From NCBI GenBank assembly GCA_035342095.1, contig DAOQWL010000002.1:1-64000 (forward strand): DNA of 64,000 bases. The letters run 5' to 3'. Of this stretch, positions 40,761 to 49,776 are shown in pieces. Under the pieces are notes generated by a model. That model did not search any database. It worked only from the letters and a program-made list of their open reading frames with translations, and was not told the DNA's origin. Both the position numbers and the translations under genes were made by a program. Positions within the stretch are counted from its first letter, which is position 1. Each line of letters starts with the position of its first letter. The DNA is from PLanc-01 sp035342095. Its GTDB lineage: Bacteria > Planctomycetota > Phycisphaerae > Sedimentisphaerales > Anaerobacaceae.

Positions 40761-41381
40761 TCACAAGGCCTTATGAAGCTTGATGGCACACTGTGCGACC
40801 CTTCGACCAAGGGTCTTGGCGATTTCGATGTCCTGCTGGGCTGGCTCCAGATCGTTCTTCGGTCCTGTGACCGTCGAGGCGCCATAGGGCGTCCCGCCAC
40901 GGCCTTCCGTATGGAGCATCCCCGGCGTCGAGTACGGGACGCCCACCACGATCATGCCCAGGTGCAGCAGGGGGATCATCATGGACAACAGCGTGGCTTC
41001 CTGCCCGCCGTGCGTGGTGGCTGTGGAGGTCAATAGACCCGCCGGCTTGCCCTCCATGGCCCCCTCCAGCCACAACGGGGCGGCCGAGTCGATCAGACGC
41101 TTGACCTGCGCAGCCATGTTCCCGAATCGGGTGGGCGAGACCAGGAGCAGGCCGTCCGCCTGTCGCAGGTCGTCCAGCGTGCAGACGGGGGTGTTCTTCT
41201 GCTGTTCCCAGACCGCTTTGGCGTGCGGGCTCGTCTGAATCCACTCCTCGGTCTCGGGAAACTCCGCGACGCGTCGCACCGTCACGTCGACGCCAGCGAC
41301 CGAGCCGGCGCCGTCCCTCGCGGCGCCTGCCATCGTCCGACTGTGCCCATAGAGAGAATAGTAGACCACCAACAGATTCAT
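40761..41381 (-). CDS. wrbA: WrbA-type NAD(P)H:quinone oxidoreductase
   Basis: 206-aa flavodoxin-like enzyme that reduces quinones with two electrons using NAD(P)H. The FMN phosphate loop is YYSLYGHSRTMA (about 6-17). PTRFGNMAAQVKRLIDSA, the segment containing TTHGGQEATLLSM, and HTEGRGGTPYGASTVTG are WrbA family marks. The start at 41381 has AAGGAG upstream and gives the normal length. The ferredoxin gene lies 26 bases upstream on the same strand, so the two are probably co-transcribed redox genes. Confidence 0.92.
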   Translation of the reverse strand: MNLLVVYYSLYGHSRTMAGAARDGAGSVAGVDVTVRRVAEFPETEEWIQTSPHAKAVWEQQKNTPVCTLDDLRQADGLLLVSPTRFGNMAAQVKRLIDSAAPLWLEGAMEGKPAGLLTSTATTHGGQEATLLSMMIPLLHLGMIVVGVPYSTPGMLHTEGRGGTPYGASTVTGPKNDLEPAQQDIEIAKTLGRRVAQCAIKLHKAL

Positions 41382-41407
41382 GATCTCACTCCTTGTCCCG
41401 TTTGTGC

Positions 41408-41593
41408 CTATCGTTCCACGACGATGGCGGAAACCGGGCATTCGTCGGCTGCTTCTTGTGTGGCCCCCTCAAACTCCTCGGGGATCTTGTCCGTCTTGAC
41501 TTGGGCGACATCCTCTCCCATTTCGAAAACCTCCGGGCAGATGTCCACGCAGCGGCCGCAGGCGACGCAGTCTTCCGTCACGTAGGCTCTCAT
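41408..41593 (-). CDS. Small 4Fe-4S ferredoxin
   Basis: 61-aa electron carrier. CVACGRCVDICPEVF supplies C9, C12 and C15 plus a fourth cysteine (C19), and a distal DECPVSAI provides the usual last ligand, giving one 4Fe-4S cluster as in monocluster ferredoxins of Thermotoga type. The acidic composition is typical. ATG 41593 has AAGGAG upstream; the longer frame has no such site. It lies just upstream of wrbA on the same strand, with a 26-base gap. Confidence 0.92.
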   Translation of the reverse strand: MRAYVTEDCVACGRCVDICPEVFEMGEDVAQVKTDKIPEEFEGATQEAADECPVSAIVVER

Positions 41594-41739
41594 GGCGTTC
41601 TCCTTCAGTACGACGGATATCGGGAATCCATGTGATTCCACGAACCTGAACCTCTACGCGACAGCCGGCGTCGAAGTTCTGCTCGTCCCGGAGATTCCAC
41701 GGAGCCCGAGGAGGGACATGCCATCCCCTGGGTGCGCCT

Positions 41740-42564
41740 TCAGAACCGTCCGACGAGGCTCAGGCCGTATTCGAAGGTGTTGTTCTCCGGCTCGTAGTAG
41801 CCTTCGGAGGTGCTCGAATCGGCGAGCCACCAGTACCGCAGGAACGGCGCCAGGGCGAAATCCATGTCGCGACCCCGGTGCCGCAAGTCGAGGGAGAGGC
41901 CCGCTCCGAATCCCGGCCACTGCCAGGTTCGGACGGTGGGCTTCTGCGGGTCGGCATCGCTGAGGTGCGAGACCTGATGCCCGATGAGCAGGATGTCGAG
42001 CTCGCACGTGGGCGACAGGGTCCAGCGAGTTGTCAGTTCGATATCCGGCCGCAGGCCCAGGGGGATATAAAGGTAGTTCGACTCGCGTTCGTAGCCGCCG
42101 AGCTGCGAGGAGGAGTCGTCATTCAAATACCGGTATCCAAGTCCCGCATAGACCATGTCCAGGCCCTTGGCTGCGAGACACTCGCTGCCCAGCAGCACGC
42201 GCAGATCGATGAGAAAGTCGTCGATTCCGCCCATGGAAATGGGCGTACCCGTATCCATATCGGAGCCTTCGTAGTCCACCTCGCCGCAACCGAGACGGCC
42301 CTCGAGCGTCAGCATCTTCTTGTTGTCTGTCCCGAGCTGCGTCGGGACGCTGCGTCCGAGTTCGCGAAACGTGTATGACCCGACCACGCCGTAGAGCGTG
42401 CCCTCGTTGGTCATGACGCCGGGTTCCCTGTACTTGTATCGCGACACTTCCGGGGCGATCTTCCATGCCTTCGGCCTCTGAGACTCCGAGGTCTGGTCTT
42501 GCCCGTAGGCGCCGGCTCCGCCGGCCAACAGAATGCACGCCACCAACGCTGCTCGTCCAACCAC
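41740..42564 (-). CDS. Outer-membrane beta-barrel-like protein, unknown
   Basis: About 274 aa. A signal peptide (AALVACILLAGGAGAYGQ) is followed by alternating amphipathic beta strands (KMLTLEGRLGCGEVDYEG; VYAGLGYRYLND; SNYLYIPLGLRPDIEL; FEYGLSLVGRF). The C-terminal residue is Phe, the usual outer-membrane barrel signature. No family is recognised. The start is uncertain: GTG 42564 with AAAGGG upstream is preferred, with TTG 42585 as alternative. Its presence again suggests a Gram-negative-type envelope. Function (channel, receptor or structural) is unknown. Confidence 0.7.
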   Translation of the reverse strand: MVGRAALVACILLAGGAGAYGQDQTSESQRPKAWKIAPEVSRYKYREPGVMTNEGTLYGVVGSYTFRELGRSVPTQLGTDNKKMLTLEGRLGCGEVDYEGSDMDTGTPISMGGIDDFLIDLRVLLGSECLAAKGLDMVYAGLGYRYLNDDSSSQLGGYERESNYLYIPLGLRPDIELTTRWTLSPTCELDILLIGHQVSHLSDADPQKPTVRTWQWPGFGAGLSLDLRHRGRDMDFALAPFLRYWWLADSSTSEGYYEPENNTFEYGLSLVGRF

Positions 42565-42626
42565 TCTCAAAGCCCTTTCACGCAATTCTCACGTCGTGTA
42601 CGTTGTTCCCGCCGGGCGGGCCGGGC

Positions 42627-43814
42627 TCACGCGTAGGCCCGTTCGTAGATCGCAGCGGCGTCCTCCACGGTCAGCGGGATGGGCGTCAACTCGAACAGCT
42701 TGCCCATCGTGCGGAACGAGTTCTCCGCCAGCTCCCGCAGGTCGCTTCGCTGAACGCCGAAGTCGCTGAGCTTGTGCTCCTGGAGGCCGACCTTGCGGAT
42801 GAGCTTCTTGAGGCCCGTGATGAAGGCCATTGCCTGTGCCTTCCTGGGCAGGCCGTCAATCTTCTCGCCTATGGCCATCGCGAGGTCCGGGAAGCGGTCC
42901 GATGTCCGTTCTGCGAGATAGCTGAAGTACGCGACGGAGAGCATGGTGAGCCCTGCACCGTGCGGGACCTCCGGGAAATAGGCGCTCAGCGCGTGCTCCA
43001 TCGAGTGATGCGAAATGCAGCAGGAGAGGGACTCGCAGATGCCCGCCTCCGTGCTGGCCCAGGCGAGGGCGGTTCGGGCCTCGATGTTGCGTCCGTCCTT
43101 GACCGCGAGGGACAGATGCTTCGAGATCAGGCGGATCGCCTCCAGGGCCAGGTGGTCGCTGGTCGGCTGATTGACGTTCGCCAGGTAGCACTCGACGGAA
43201 TGGAAGAAGGCGTCCATGCCGGTGTAGGCGGTCTGGGCAGGGGGGACGCTCACCATCAGTTCGGGATCGACGATGGACAGCGTCGGAAACGTCAAGGCAC
43301 AGCCCCAGCCGATCTTCTCGTTCGTGTCGCTCTTGGTGATGACGGTCCACGGATCGGCCTCCGTCCCGGTCCCTGCGGTCGTCGGGATGGCCACGATGGG
43401 CAGGGCGCCCTTGGCGGGGGTCTTGGCCTTGCCGCTGCCGCCTGCGATGTAGTCCCAGTACTTGCCCGGGTTCTTCGCCATCACGGCGATGCTCTTGGCG
43501 GAGTCGATCGTGCTGCCGCCGCCCAGGCCGAGCACGAAGTCGCACTGGTTCTGCCTGGCGAGTTTGGCGCCCTCTTCGACGTGCTCGAAGACCGGGTTCG
43601 GCTGGATCTTGTCGAACACGGTCGAGCCGGCGCCGTGGCGCCGGAGCAGCTTGGTGACTTGCCCGAGATAGCCCTGTTTCCTCATGGCGCCCGAGGCCCC
43701 AATGACGATCAGGGCTTTCTTCCCCGGCAAGAACGGCGTCGTCCCCAGTTCCTGGATCTTCCCGCATCCGAACAGGATCCGCGTCGGCATGTAGAAACTG
43801 AAACTCGTATTCAT
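42627..43814 (-). CDS. Iron-containing alcohol dehydrogenase
   Basis: 395-aa group III NAD(P)-dependent alcohol dehydrogenase. The nucleotide-binding motif is GLGGGSTIDSAKSIAVMA, and the metal ligands are in GMDAFFHSVE (Asp and His) and in CISHHSMEHALSAYFPEVPH (two His). It resembles butanol or lactaldehyde dehydrogenase-type members; the alcohol substrate is not evident. The start at 43814 has AAGGAG upstream. It lies downstream of the rhamnosidase gene, which makes lactaldehyde from rhamnose breakdown a tempting but unproven substrate. A strong hairpin between the two genes argues against simple co-transcription. Confidence 0.9.
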   Translation of the reverse strand: MNTSFSFYMPTRILFGCGKIQELGTTPFLPGKKALIVIGASGAMRKQGYLGQVTKLLRRHGAGSTVFDKIQPNPVFEHVEEGAKLARQNQCDFVLGLGGGSTIDSAKSIAVMAKNPGKYWDYIAGGSGKAKTPAKGALPIVAIPTTAGTGTEADPWTVITKSDTNEKIGWGCALTFPTLSIVDPELMVSVPPAQTAYTGMDAFFHSVECYLANVNQPTSDHLALEAIRLISKHLSLAVKDGRNIEARTALAWASTEAGICESLSCCISHHSMEHALSAYFPEVPHGAGLTMLSVAYFSYLAERTSDRFPDLAMAIGEKIDGLPRKAQAMAFITGLKKLIRKVGLQEHKLSDFGVQRSDLRELAENSFRTMGKLFELTPIPLTVEDAAAIYERAYA

Positions 43815-43903
43815 CGTAGCTCCTTCTCGAATGGCGTCGTGTTTTGATATTGGCCCGGCGGCTATCTTAACGAATTCTCCCGCGGATGCACGCAGAAATG
43901 CGA

Positions 43904-43962
43904 GGAGACGCCGGAACATGGAGAAGAGCTTTCTGCAACGCTCTACCTGTTCCGGCGTCTCC
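43904..43962 (-). terminator. Perfect 15-bp hairpin after the rhamnosidase gene
   Basis: The arms GGAGACGCCGGAACA (43904-43918) and TGTTCCGGCGTCTCC (43948-43962) are perfectly inverted, with a smaller AGAGC/GCTCT stem inside. It lies 48 bases past the rhamnosidase stop. No long T-run follows on the minus strand, so it could be a terminator, an mRNA-stabilising hairpin or another dispersed repeat. Confidence 0.55.
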
Positions 43963-44009
43963 GCCTGAGTTTTTGTACGGATGTACCCGGGCTCGCCGGC
44001 CCCCGGCGA

Positions 44010-47000
44010 CTACGGCATTCGGGATGTGAAGTGGTAGACGCCCGACCCGACCTCCAGAACGACCTCGCCGTCCTTCGTGTCGACCAGGCGGACGCCCTCA
44101 GCTTGTGCCACGGGTTTTCGTCTTTCCCGGATGCTCGCGGCGTCCACGGCGGGGACGTAGACCGTCGCTGTGGTGTTCGCCGGGATCGTCACGTCAAGCT
44201 TCAAGGTGTCCCCATCCACCTTCCACGCGGTGGCGATCTTGCCCCGGATAGAGTTGTAGCTCGTCTTGGCCCAGGACAGGCGGCCACCCATCTGTGGGCG
44301 GATGACAATGTGCTTGTACGCAGGTCCGCCTGCCTCGGTGGGGGCAAGCTGGGTGTCGATGCCGCCGATGGTCCGGAACATCCACTCGCAGACCGCTCCG
44401 AACGAGTAGTGGGCGAAGGAGTTCATGCCGGGGTCTTGGAAGCCTTTCTCGGGAGTCCAGCCGTCCCAACGCTCCCAGATGCTCGTGGCTCCGTGCTGGA
44501 TCGAGAAACCCCAGGAGGGGAACGTCTCGTTGTGGAACAGGTGATAGGCGACGTCCGTCCGCCCGATGGCGTTCAGGGTGGCCATGAGGTCCTTGGTGCC
44601 CACGAACCCGGTCGAGAGGTGCCAGTCGCGGTCGCGGATGTTGTCGACGAGATGTTGCGCCGCCATAGGACGCTTCTCCTTCGGCAGCAGGTCGAACGCC
44701 AGGGCCAGGACGTAGACGGTCTGCGTGTCGCCCTTGACCCGACCGTCCGCGGAGACGTACGCCTTGTTGAATGCGTCGCGGATCTGCTCGAAGAGCTGGT
44801 GGTAGGTCCTTGCGTCGTCAACCTTCCCGAGCACTGCAGCGGTCTGGGCGACGAGACGAGTGCTGTGGGCGAAGTAGGCGGTGGCGAGCACGTCCTTGGG
44901 CGTGTCGGCCTTGATGCTCAGCCAGTCGCCGTAGCCTTCCGCCGGGCGGAGCAGGGTGCCCTTCGTCGTGCCCTTGCAGTAGTCGATCCATTTCTGCATG
45001 GCGTCGTAGTGCCTGGCGAGGATTCGCGTGTCGCCGTAGACGGTGTAGATTGTCCAGGGACAGATCACGCCGGCGTCGCCCCAGGCGGCGGTGCCGCCGC
45101 CGTTGGCGACCTTTCGCGGGGAGACATCGGAGAAGCCGCCGTTCTCGAGCTGGGCGTCCTCCACGTCTACCATCCACTTGGTGAAGAACGCGGAGACGTC
45201 GGTGTTGAACGTAGCGGTTCGGACGTAGATCTGGGCGTCGCCCATCCAGCCGAGTCGCTCGTCTCGCTGCGGGCAGTCCGTCGGGACTTCGATGAAGTTG
45301 GCCCGCTGCGTCTGGCAGACGTTGTGGTACAGCGTGTTGGTCATCGCGTCCGAGCAGGCGAACCTGCCGACGACGGGAGTGTCGGACGTCAATTCGATGC
45401 CGGTGATGGCGTCGAGACCGGGCGTTCCGGGATAGCCTGTCACTTCCACGTACTGGAAGCCGTGGAAGGTGAAGCGGGGCTGCCAGACCTCTTTGCCGTC
45501 TCCTCGGCACAGGTAGGTGTCGACGGCCCTGGCGCCTCGGAGGTTCGTCGTGTAGATCGTTCCATCGGGATTGAGCCGCTCGGCGAACCGCAGGACGATC
45601 TTGCGACCGGGCTCGGCGCCCTGAACCTTCAGACGAACGAAGCCCGCGAAGTTGGTCCCCATGTCGTAGATGCAGGCGCCGTCCTTCGTCGGGGTCACGC
45701 TCAGCGGCTTGATCTCCTGGAATTTGCGGACCAGGACGCTGGGATAGGACTCGATCGCGATGGCGAGCTTGTCCGTGACATCGACCGGCTTCCATGCGGC
45801 GTCGTCGAAATCGGGCGTGCTCCACCCGGGCATCTCCTTGCGAGCGTCATAGGTCTCGCCCATCAGGAAGTCGCCTTCGAGGATCGGGCCGGTGGCTGCG
45901 GTCCACGTCTTGTCCGTGAGAATGGTCTCGGAACTGCCGTCGGTGTATTCGATCGTCAGTTGGGCCGAGAACCGCGTGTCCTTGCCGTAGTGGTCGCGGA
46001 GGCGTCCCCAGCCGATATGGCCGCTGTACCACCCGTCGGCGAGGATGCCGCCCAGGGTGTTGAAGCCTTTCTTCAGTTGGTTCGTGACATCGAAGGTGTT
46101 GTAGTAGACACGGACATCGTAGTCGGTCCAGCCGGGCGCGAAGTAGGCGTCGCCCACCTGCCGGCCGTTGAGATGCAGTTCGTAGTTGCCCAGCGCCGAG
46201 GCGTACACCGTCGCTCGCTGGACCGGCTTCTCCACGTTGAACTCTTTGCGGAGGAACTGAGCGGGGGGCAGGAACAGCTCCGCCGGTCCCACGGTCACCT
46301 TGCCCCAGGGGCCGATGCCCTCGGCGCCGAGGGCCTCCGCGTTGCGCCATCCCTCCGCGTTGAAGCCCGCGTCGGTCCAGCCGGCGGCTGCGATGTCCGA
46401 ACTGCGCCATTGCCCGTCCGTGACGATGGTTTCGGGCTTGCCTGTCTTGAAGCGGACCACCAGCATGGCCAGTACGCCCGCGGGGTTCGCGCCGTCGCCC
46501 ACGTTCTGGGCCTCGATCGCGACCACGTTGGCGCCCTTGCGCACGTGCTTCGCGAGGTCAGCGGTCACGGCTTCCTTGAAGCTGCCGCCGGTGCAGACCT
46601 GCTGGCCGTTGAGGAACATCGTGAAGCCGTTGTCCGCCGCGACGGCACAGACCGCAGAGGCCAGGTCGCGGTCTTCGGGAACGGTGAATTCTCTGCGGAA
46701 GTACCGCGTCGCCACAGGGGCGGCATTTCTGGCGTTCTCGCCGGGCAGCCAAATCCACTGGGCGCCGGACAGATCGAGCTTGCGCCCGGAGGGGTCGCGA
46801 TTGCGGGAGGCATCGAACCCGATCCACTGGGCCTTCCACGAGTCCCGGCCGACGAAGCCCATCGTCCAGCAGGCGGGCCTGCTCCAGGCTGAGGGCTTGC
46901 CGTTCTTGTCCCAGACCTGCACCTTCCAGTAACAAGCCATGCCGGATGTCAGCGGCGCGCCGGCATAGGGGACCTGGATCGACTGATCCGAGGCGACCTT

Positions 47001-47285
47001 ACCGCTGTCCCACAGATCGCCCGTCTCGCCGGCGAGCTGCTTCGGGTCGCCGGCGACCAGGATTCGGTACGCGGTCTGGACCTGGCCTCGTTGCCCGGAC
47101 TGAAGCGTCCAGCTCAATCGCGGCTCGACGACGTCGATTCCCAGCGGGTCCACCCGATATTCGCAGCGCAGGTCCCGCGGTTGTATTGCGCCCCCGAAGG
47201 GGCTTGCCAACGACGCGGTCGCGGCGAATCCCGCGACGCACGCCATTGCGATCATCGTGCCACGAACGAATCCATACGTCTTCAT
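44010..47285 (-). CDS. Exported alpha-L-rhamnosidase (GH78)
   Basis: 1091-aa secreted enzyme that removes terminal alpha-L-rhamnose from glycans or glycosides. After a signal peptide (about 1-28), LRCEYRVDPLGIDVVEPRLS and ILVAGDPKQLAGETGDLWDS are the N-terminal beta domain of Bac_rhamnosid proteins. The central carbohydrate-binding-like domain has NGFTMFLNGQQV, and the paired domain has ASALGNYELHLNGRQVGDAY. The catalytic (alpha/alpha)6 barrel carries TDCPQRDERLGWMGDAQIYV with the general acid region, and NSFAHYSFGAVCEWMFRTIG near the end. AGGAGG precedes the ATG. Length is typical of planctomycete and Bacteroidetes GH78 enzymes. Confidence 0.92.
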   Translation of the reverse strand: MKTYGFVRGTMIAMACVAGFAATASLASPFGGAIQPRDLRCEYRVDPLGIDVVEPRLSWTLQSGQRGQVQTAYRILVAGDPKQLAGETGDLWDSGKVASDQSIQVPYAGAPLTSGMACYWKVQVWDKNGKPSAWSRPACWTMGFVGRDSWKAQWIGFDASRNRDPSGRKLDLSGAQWIWLPGENARNAAPVATRYFRREFTVPEDRDLASAVCAVAADNGFTMFLNGQQVCTGGSFKEAVTADLAKHVRKGANVVAIEAQNVGDGANPAGVLAMLVVRFKTGKPETIVTDGQWRSSDIAAAGWTDAGFNAEGWRNAEALGAEGIGPWGKVTVGPAELFLPPAQFLRKEFNVEKPVQRATVYASALGNYELHLNGRQVGDAYFAPGWTDYDVRVYYNTFDVTNQLKKGFNTLGGILADGWYSGHIGWGRLRDHYGKDTRFSAQLTIEYTDGSSETILTDKTWTAATGPILEGDFLMGETYDARKEMPGWSTPDFDDAAWKPVDVTDKLAIAIESYPSVLVRKFQEIKPLSVTPTKDGACIYDMGTNFAGFVRLKVQGAEPGRKIVLRFAERLNPDGTIYTTNLRGARAVDTYLCRGDGKEVWQPRFTFHGFQYVEVTGYPGTPGLDAITGIELTSDTPVVGRFACSDAMTNTLYHNVCQTQRANFIEVPTDCPQRDERLGWMGDAQIYVRTATFNTDVSAFFTKWMVDVEDAQLENGGFSDVSPRKVANGGGTAAWGDAGVICPWTIYTVYGDTRILARHYDAMQKWIDYCKGTTKGTLLRPAEGYGDWLSIKADTPKDVLATAYFAHSTRLVAQTAAVLGKVDDARTYHQLFEQIRDAFNKAYVSADGRVKGDTQTVYVLALAFDLLPKEKRPMAAQHLVDNIRDRDWHLSTGFVGTKDLMATLNAIGRTDVAYHLFHNETFPSWGFSIQHGATSIWERWDGWTPEKGFQDPGMNSFAHYSFGAVCEWMFRTIGGIDTQLAPTEAGGPAYKHIVIRPQMGGRLSWAKTSYNSIRGKIATAWKVDGDTLKLDVTIPANTTATVYVPAVDAASIRERRKPVAQAEGVRLVDTKDGEVVLEVGSGVYHFTSRMP

Positions 47286-47409
47286 GGTGCTCGACCTCCT
47301 ACTGAAAAATGTGGCGAGGACGTGCGGTCCTCAGACCGCAAGATCGAAACGACCTCGCCGCGGACACATGGGCAGGATCGGCCCTCCCGCACGCGGGGGG
47401 ACGCCTGGG

Positions 47410-49047
47410 CTAGTTGTTCTGCAACTGCTGGGATAGAGGCTTCGTTTCTTCGGGCGCTCCGCCGTAGATGAATCGCATCTGGCCGACGTTCGGAATCCAG
47501 CGAAGCGAGACCAGCCCGTGCAGCAGGCGGAACACCCCGTTCTGATTGCTGTTGACGACCAGCGAGGTCTTCAGACGCTCGGGCCAGGGAAACTCGAAAC
47601 CGCTCGGCCAGTAGACGAACAAGGCCTTGCCCACCAGGTAATAGCGGGGCACGATGCCGGCCCGCGGCGGCTTCCAGCCTTTGCTGGCGACGGTCGGCTG
47701 GCCCCACCATCGGCCGTCCTCGCTGCACGGGCTGTTGTCGCCCAGCACGAAGAACTCGTCCTCGCTGAGCTCGAATGGAGAGTTCTCGACGGCCCGGATC
47801 GGCCGCCCGCCATCCCGTCCTGTGTAGTGGACGTCGCGGAATATCGCGACGTGCGAGAGGGCCAGCTTGCCGGCCCCGAAGATCTCGGCGCGAGGCGACG
47901 GGGACGAGCCCTTCTCCAGCGAATCACGAGACCGTCCCAGATCGAACGACAGGCTGTTGCCGTCGAAATCGAACAGCAGGCGGTGATCCACGTTGGCGAA
48001 CTTGACCAGCGTATACGCCCCTGGCTTCGGGGGCGAGGAGACCTCTTTGCTGACCAGGATGGTCTCCTGTCCGTTGTTGACCTTGGCCAGGGCCATGGAG
48101 CCGGTCAGGTCCACCCAGGCTTTGTAGTCGATTCCATTCTTGGCCAGCGTGATGCCGACTCGCCCGTCGGAGCTTGCAGGATTCACGTAGAAGCGGACCA
48201 TCAGGTCGCTGGCCACCGGCACGCGGTTGTTGGTGTACAGATCGTCGTAGGCGTAACTCGCGGCGAAGTTGTTGGCCGACGGGCCGCCGTAGGTCAGCAC
48301 GCTGGGCTCTCCGGCGGGGCAATCCAACAGCAACCGGGTGGGGTCCTGTTCGTCGATCTTCCACGCCGAGCCGGCCAGGTTGAACGGAGGCTGCCATCGC
48401 TGCTCGTTGAAACCCGCGCGCTCGTTCGGATTGACCGGCCGAAAGTCGTTATCATAGATCGGCATCCACAGTTCCTTCTGCACCTGGGGAGGCTTGCGTG
48501 CGATGACTTCGTTGATGTAGATGTCGCCGTCAACGATCTCGATGGTCTCCCCGGGCAGCCCGATGAGACGTTTGATGTAGTTCTCCGAGGGGTTGATGGG
48601 GTTCTTGAAAACGACGACGTCCCATCGCCTGGGCTCCTGGAACTGGTAGATGCACTTGAGGACGAGGATGCGGTCGCCGTTGGCGACCGGGACCTTGTCT
48701 CCGGCGGGTGTGCTGTATCCGCAGCTCGGGCAGCGCGTCTGCTGGCGGATCGATATGGCGCCCGGCGGGATTGTGTCGTCCGCCATGCCGTAGTTCGTCG
48801 GGACGAACCCATGATCGTATTGATACCCGCACTGGGGGCAGCGCAGGCGGAAATGCGCCCCCTTGAGAGTGTCGGCCATGCTGCCCGTCGGGATCCGGAA
48901 GGCCTCCATGACGAATGCCCGGAACACGAATGCCAGAATGAAGGCGGTGATGAGCCATTCGAAGGTGTTGGCGACTTCAGCCACGCGGTCCTTCTTCTTC
49001 ACGACGGGTTTGGTTCTGTCGGTCCTGTCCGTTCGATTCTCAGCCAT
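47410..49047 (-). CDS. lepB: Signal peptidase I, enlarged with zinc-ribbon-like and beta-rich insertions
   Basis: 545-aa membrane-bound serine protease that removes signal peptides from Sec/Tat substrates. One membrane segment (about 29-48) precedes the catalytic Ser56 in RIPTGSM. The catalytic Lys159 is in NYIKRLIGLPGE, and box E is VLGDNSPCSEDGRWWG (about 434-449). Between Ser and Lys lies an extra element with CPQCG (70-74) and CPSCG (106-110), a probable zinc ribbon. Between the Lys box and box E, about 215-420 is a beta-rich domain resembling concanavalin/LamG folds (VRFYVNPASSDGRVGITLAK). E. coli LepB has 324 aa. AGGA lies upstream of the ATG at 49047. Confidence 0.9.
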   Translation of the reverse strand: MAENRTDRTDRTKPVVKKKDRVAEVANTFEWLITAFILAFVFRAFVMEAFRIPTGSMADTLKGAHFRLRCPQCGYQYDHGFVPTNYGMADDTIPPGAISIRQQTRCPSCGYSTPAGDKVPVANGDRILVLKCIYQFQEPRRWDVVVFKNPINPSENYIKRLIGLPGETIEIVDGDIYINEVIARKPPQVQKELWMPIYDNDFRPVNPNERAGFNEQRWQPPFNLAGSAWKIDEQDPTRLLLDCPAGEPSVLTYGGPSANNFAASYAYDDLYTNNRVPVASDLMVRFYVNPASSDGRVGITLAKNGIDYKAWVDLTGSMALAKVNNGQETILVSKEVSSPPKPGAYTLVKFANVDHRLLFDFDGNSLSFDLGRSRDSLEKGSSPSPRAEIFGAGKLALSHVAIFRDVHYTGRDGGRPIRAVENSPFELSEDEFFVLGDNSPCSEDGRWWGQPTVASKGWKPPRAGIVPRYYLVGKALFVYWPSGFEFPWPERLKTSLVVNSNQNGVFRLLHGLVSLRWIPNVGQMRFIYGGAPEETKPLSQQLQNN

Positions 49048-49161
49048 CAGTTCCTGTCCTGTCCGCAGGGGACTGCCTTGCAGGTCTCGGGTGGCGCCGA
49101 CGGGCTCTCTTGGGTCCGTCTCATCGACAAGGCGTCCGGGCCACGCGATCACAAGAGGGCC

Positions 49162-49190
49162 ATTATGCCGCCGGGGACAGCGACGGTCAA
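49162..49190 (-). promoter_or_regulatory. Promoter of signal peptidase gene
   Basis: TTGACC (49185-49190), 17-base spacer, CATAAT (49162-49167) on the minus strand, about 115 bases upstream of the lepB start. Confidence 0.7.
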
Positions 49191-49217
49191 CCGTGGAAAA
49201 ATTTTGCCCGAATGTAC

Positions 49218-49246
49218 TTGCCGCATAGAAGTCTTTATTGTATAGT
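49218..49246 (+). promoter_or_regulatory. Promoter of HU-family gene
   Basis: TTGCCG (49218-49223), 17-base spacer, TATAGT (49241-49246), about 126 bases before the HU ATG. Confidence 0.7.
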
Positions 49247-49372
49247 GGTTTGCAGAAGTTCATCCTTGGTGTTTCCGGTGGCATTAGGCCCGGCAGTTGT
49301 GGGATTGCACCGTGGGCTGACCGTCGAGAAGGTGTCCGTCGGCATGGCTCTTTTCTTTTGGTGAGGTAACCT

Positions 49373-49693
49373 ATGGCGACAGTCACGAAGAAAGAACTGA
49401 TCGATCGCATCGCAGAACACACGCAGGCCAAGCGGGTTTCTGTGAAGCGGATCGTACAGGCTTTTCTGGATGAGATCGTGAAAGAGCTGTGTCTGGATAA
49501 TCGGTTGGAGTTCAGGGATTTCGGGGTGTTCGAGACCCGGACTCGCGCCTCGCGGACGGCGCAGAACCCCAAGACCCTCGAGCGTGTGGAGGTTCCGACG
49601 AAACGTACAGTGAAGTTCAAGATGGGCCGGCTCATGCGAGAGCACCTGACCGCGTCCGCTCGGGCCTCGGCGCAGGCCAAGCCGGGCCTGTGA
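49373..49693 (+). CDS. HU/IHF-family DNA-binding protein
   Basis: 106-aa nucleoid protein. VTKKELIDRIAEHTQAKRVS is the N-terminal helical dimer region. LEFRDFGVFETRTRASRTAQ, followed by NPKT and the proline-containing arm, is the DNA-bending beta arm of the HU/IHF family (GxFxxRxRxAR-NP pattern). It is slightly longer than HU (about 90 aa) because of a C-terminal Ala/Ser-rich tail. It may act as an HU or IHF equivalent; the two cannot be separated by eye. GAGG precedes the ATG. Confidence 0.92.
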   Translation: MATVTKKELIDRIAEHTQAKRVSVKRIVQAFLDEIVKELCLDNRLEFRDFGVFETRTRASRTAQNPKTLERVEVPTKRTVKFKMGRLMREHLTASARASAQAKPGL

Positions 49694-49776
49694 GAATCTC
49701 AGCGACGCCTGTCGGGGTATGGTGTCGGAAGTACGGATGATCCTTCCGGCGAGTCGTTCTATAGGAGCCTCAGAGT

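Larger units (their letters stand above)
49048..49372. other. Divergent intergenic region between lepB and HU gene
   Basis: About 325 bases holding two back-to-back promoters (49162-49190 minus and 49218-49246 plus, only 27 bases apart). The HU transcript has a leader of about 120 bases (49253-49372). No gene is seen. Confidence 0.6.

Noticed and set aside
39702..40783. Plus-strand open frames around 39.7-40.8 kb
   Set aside because: They run antisense to the glucan phosphorylase start and the NarL-type regulator; no protein-like domain is seen.
44031..46892. A 953-codon plus-strand open frame opposite the rhamnosidase
   Set aside because: The minus-strand GH78 protein has clear motifs throughout; this frame has none.
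47293..47403. Inverted repeat GCGGTC...GACCGC upstream of the rhamnosidase as an operator
   Set aside because: A short GC-rich hairpin is present, but there is only one copy and no neighbouring regulator, so no operator call is justified.
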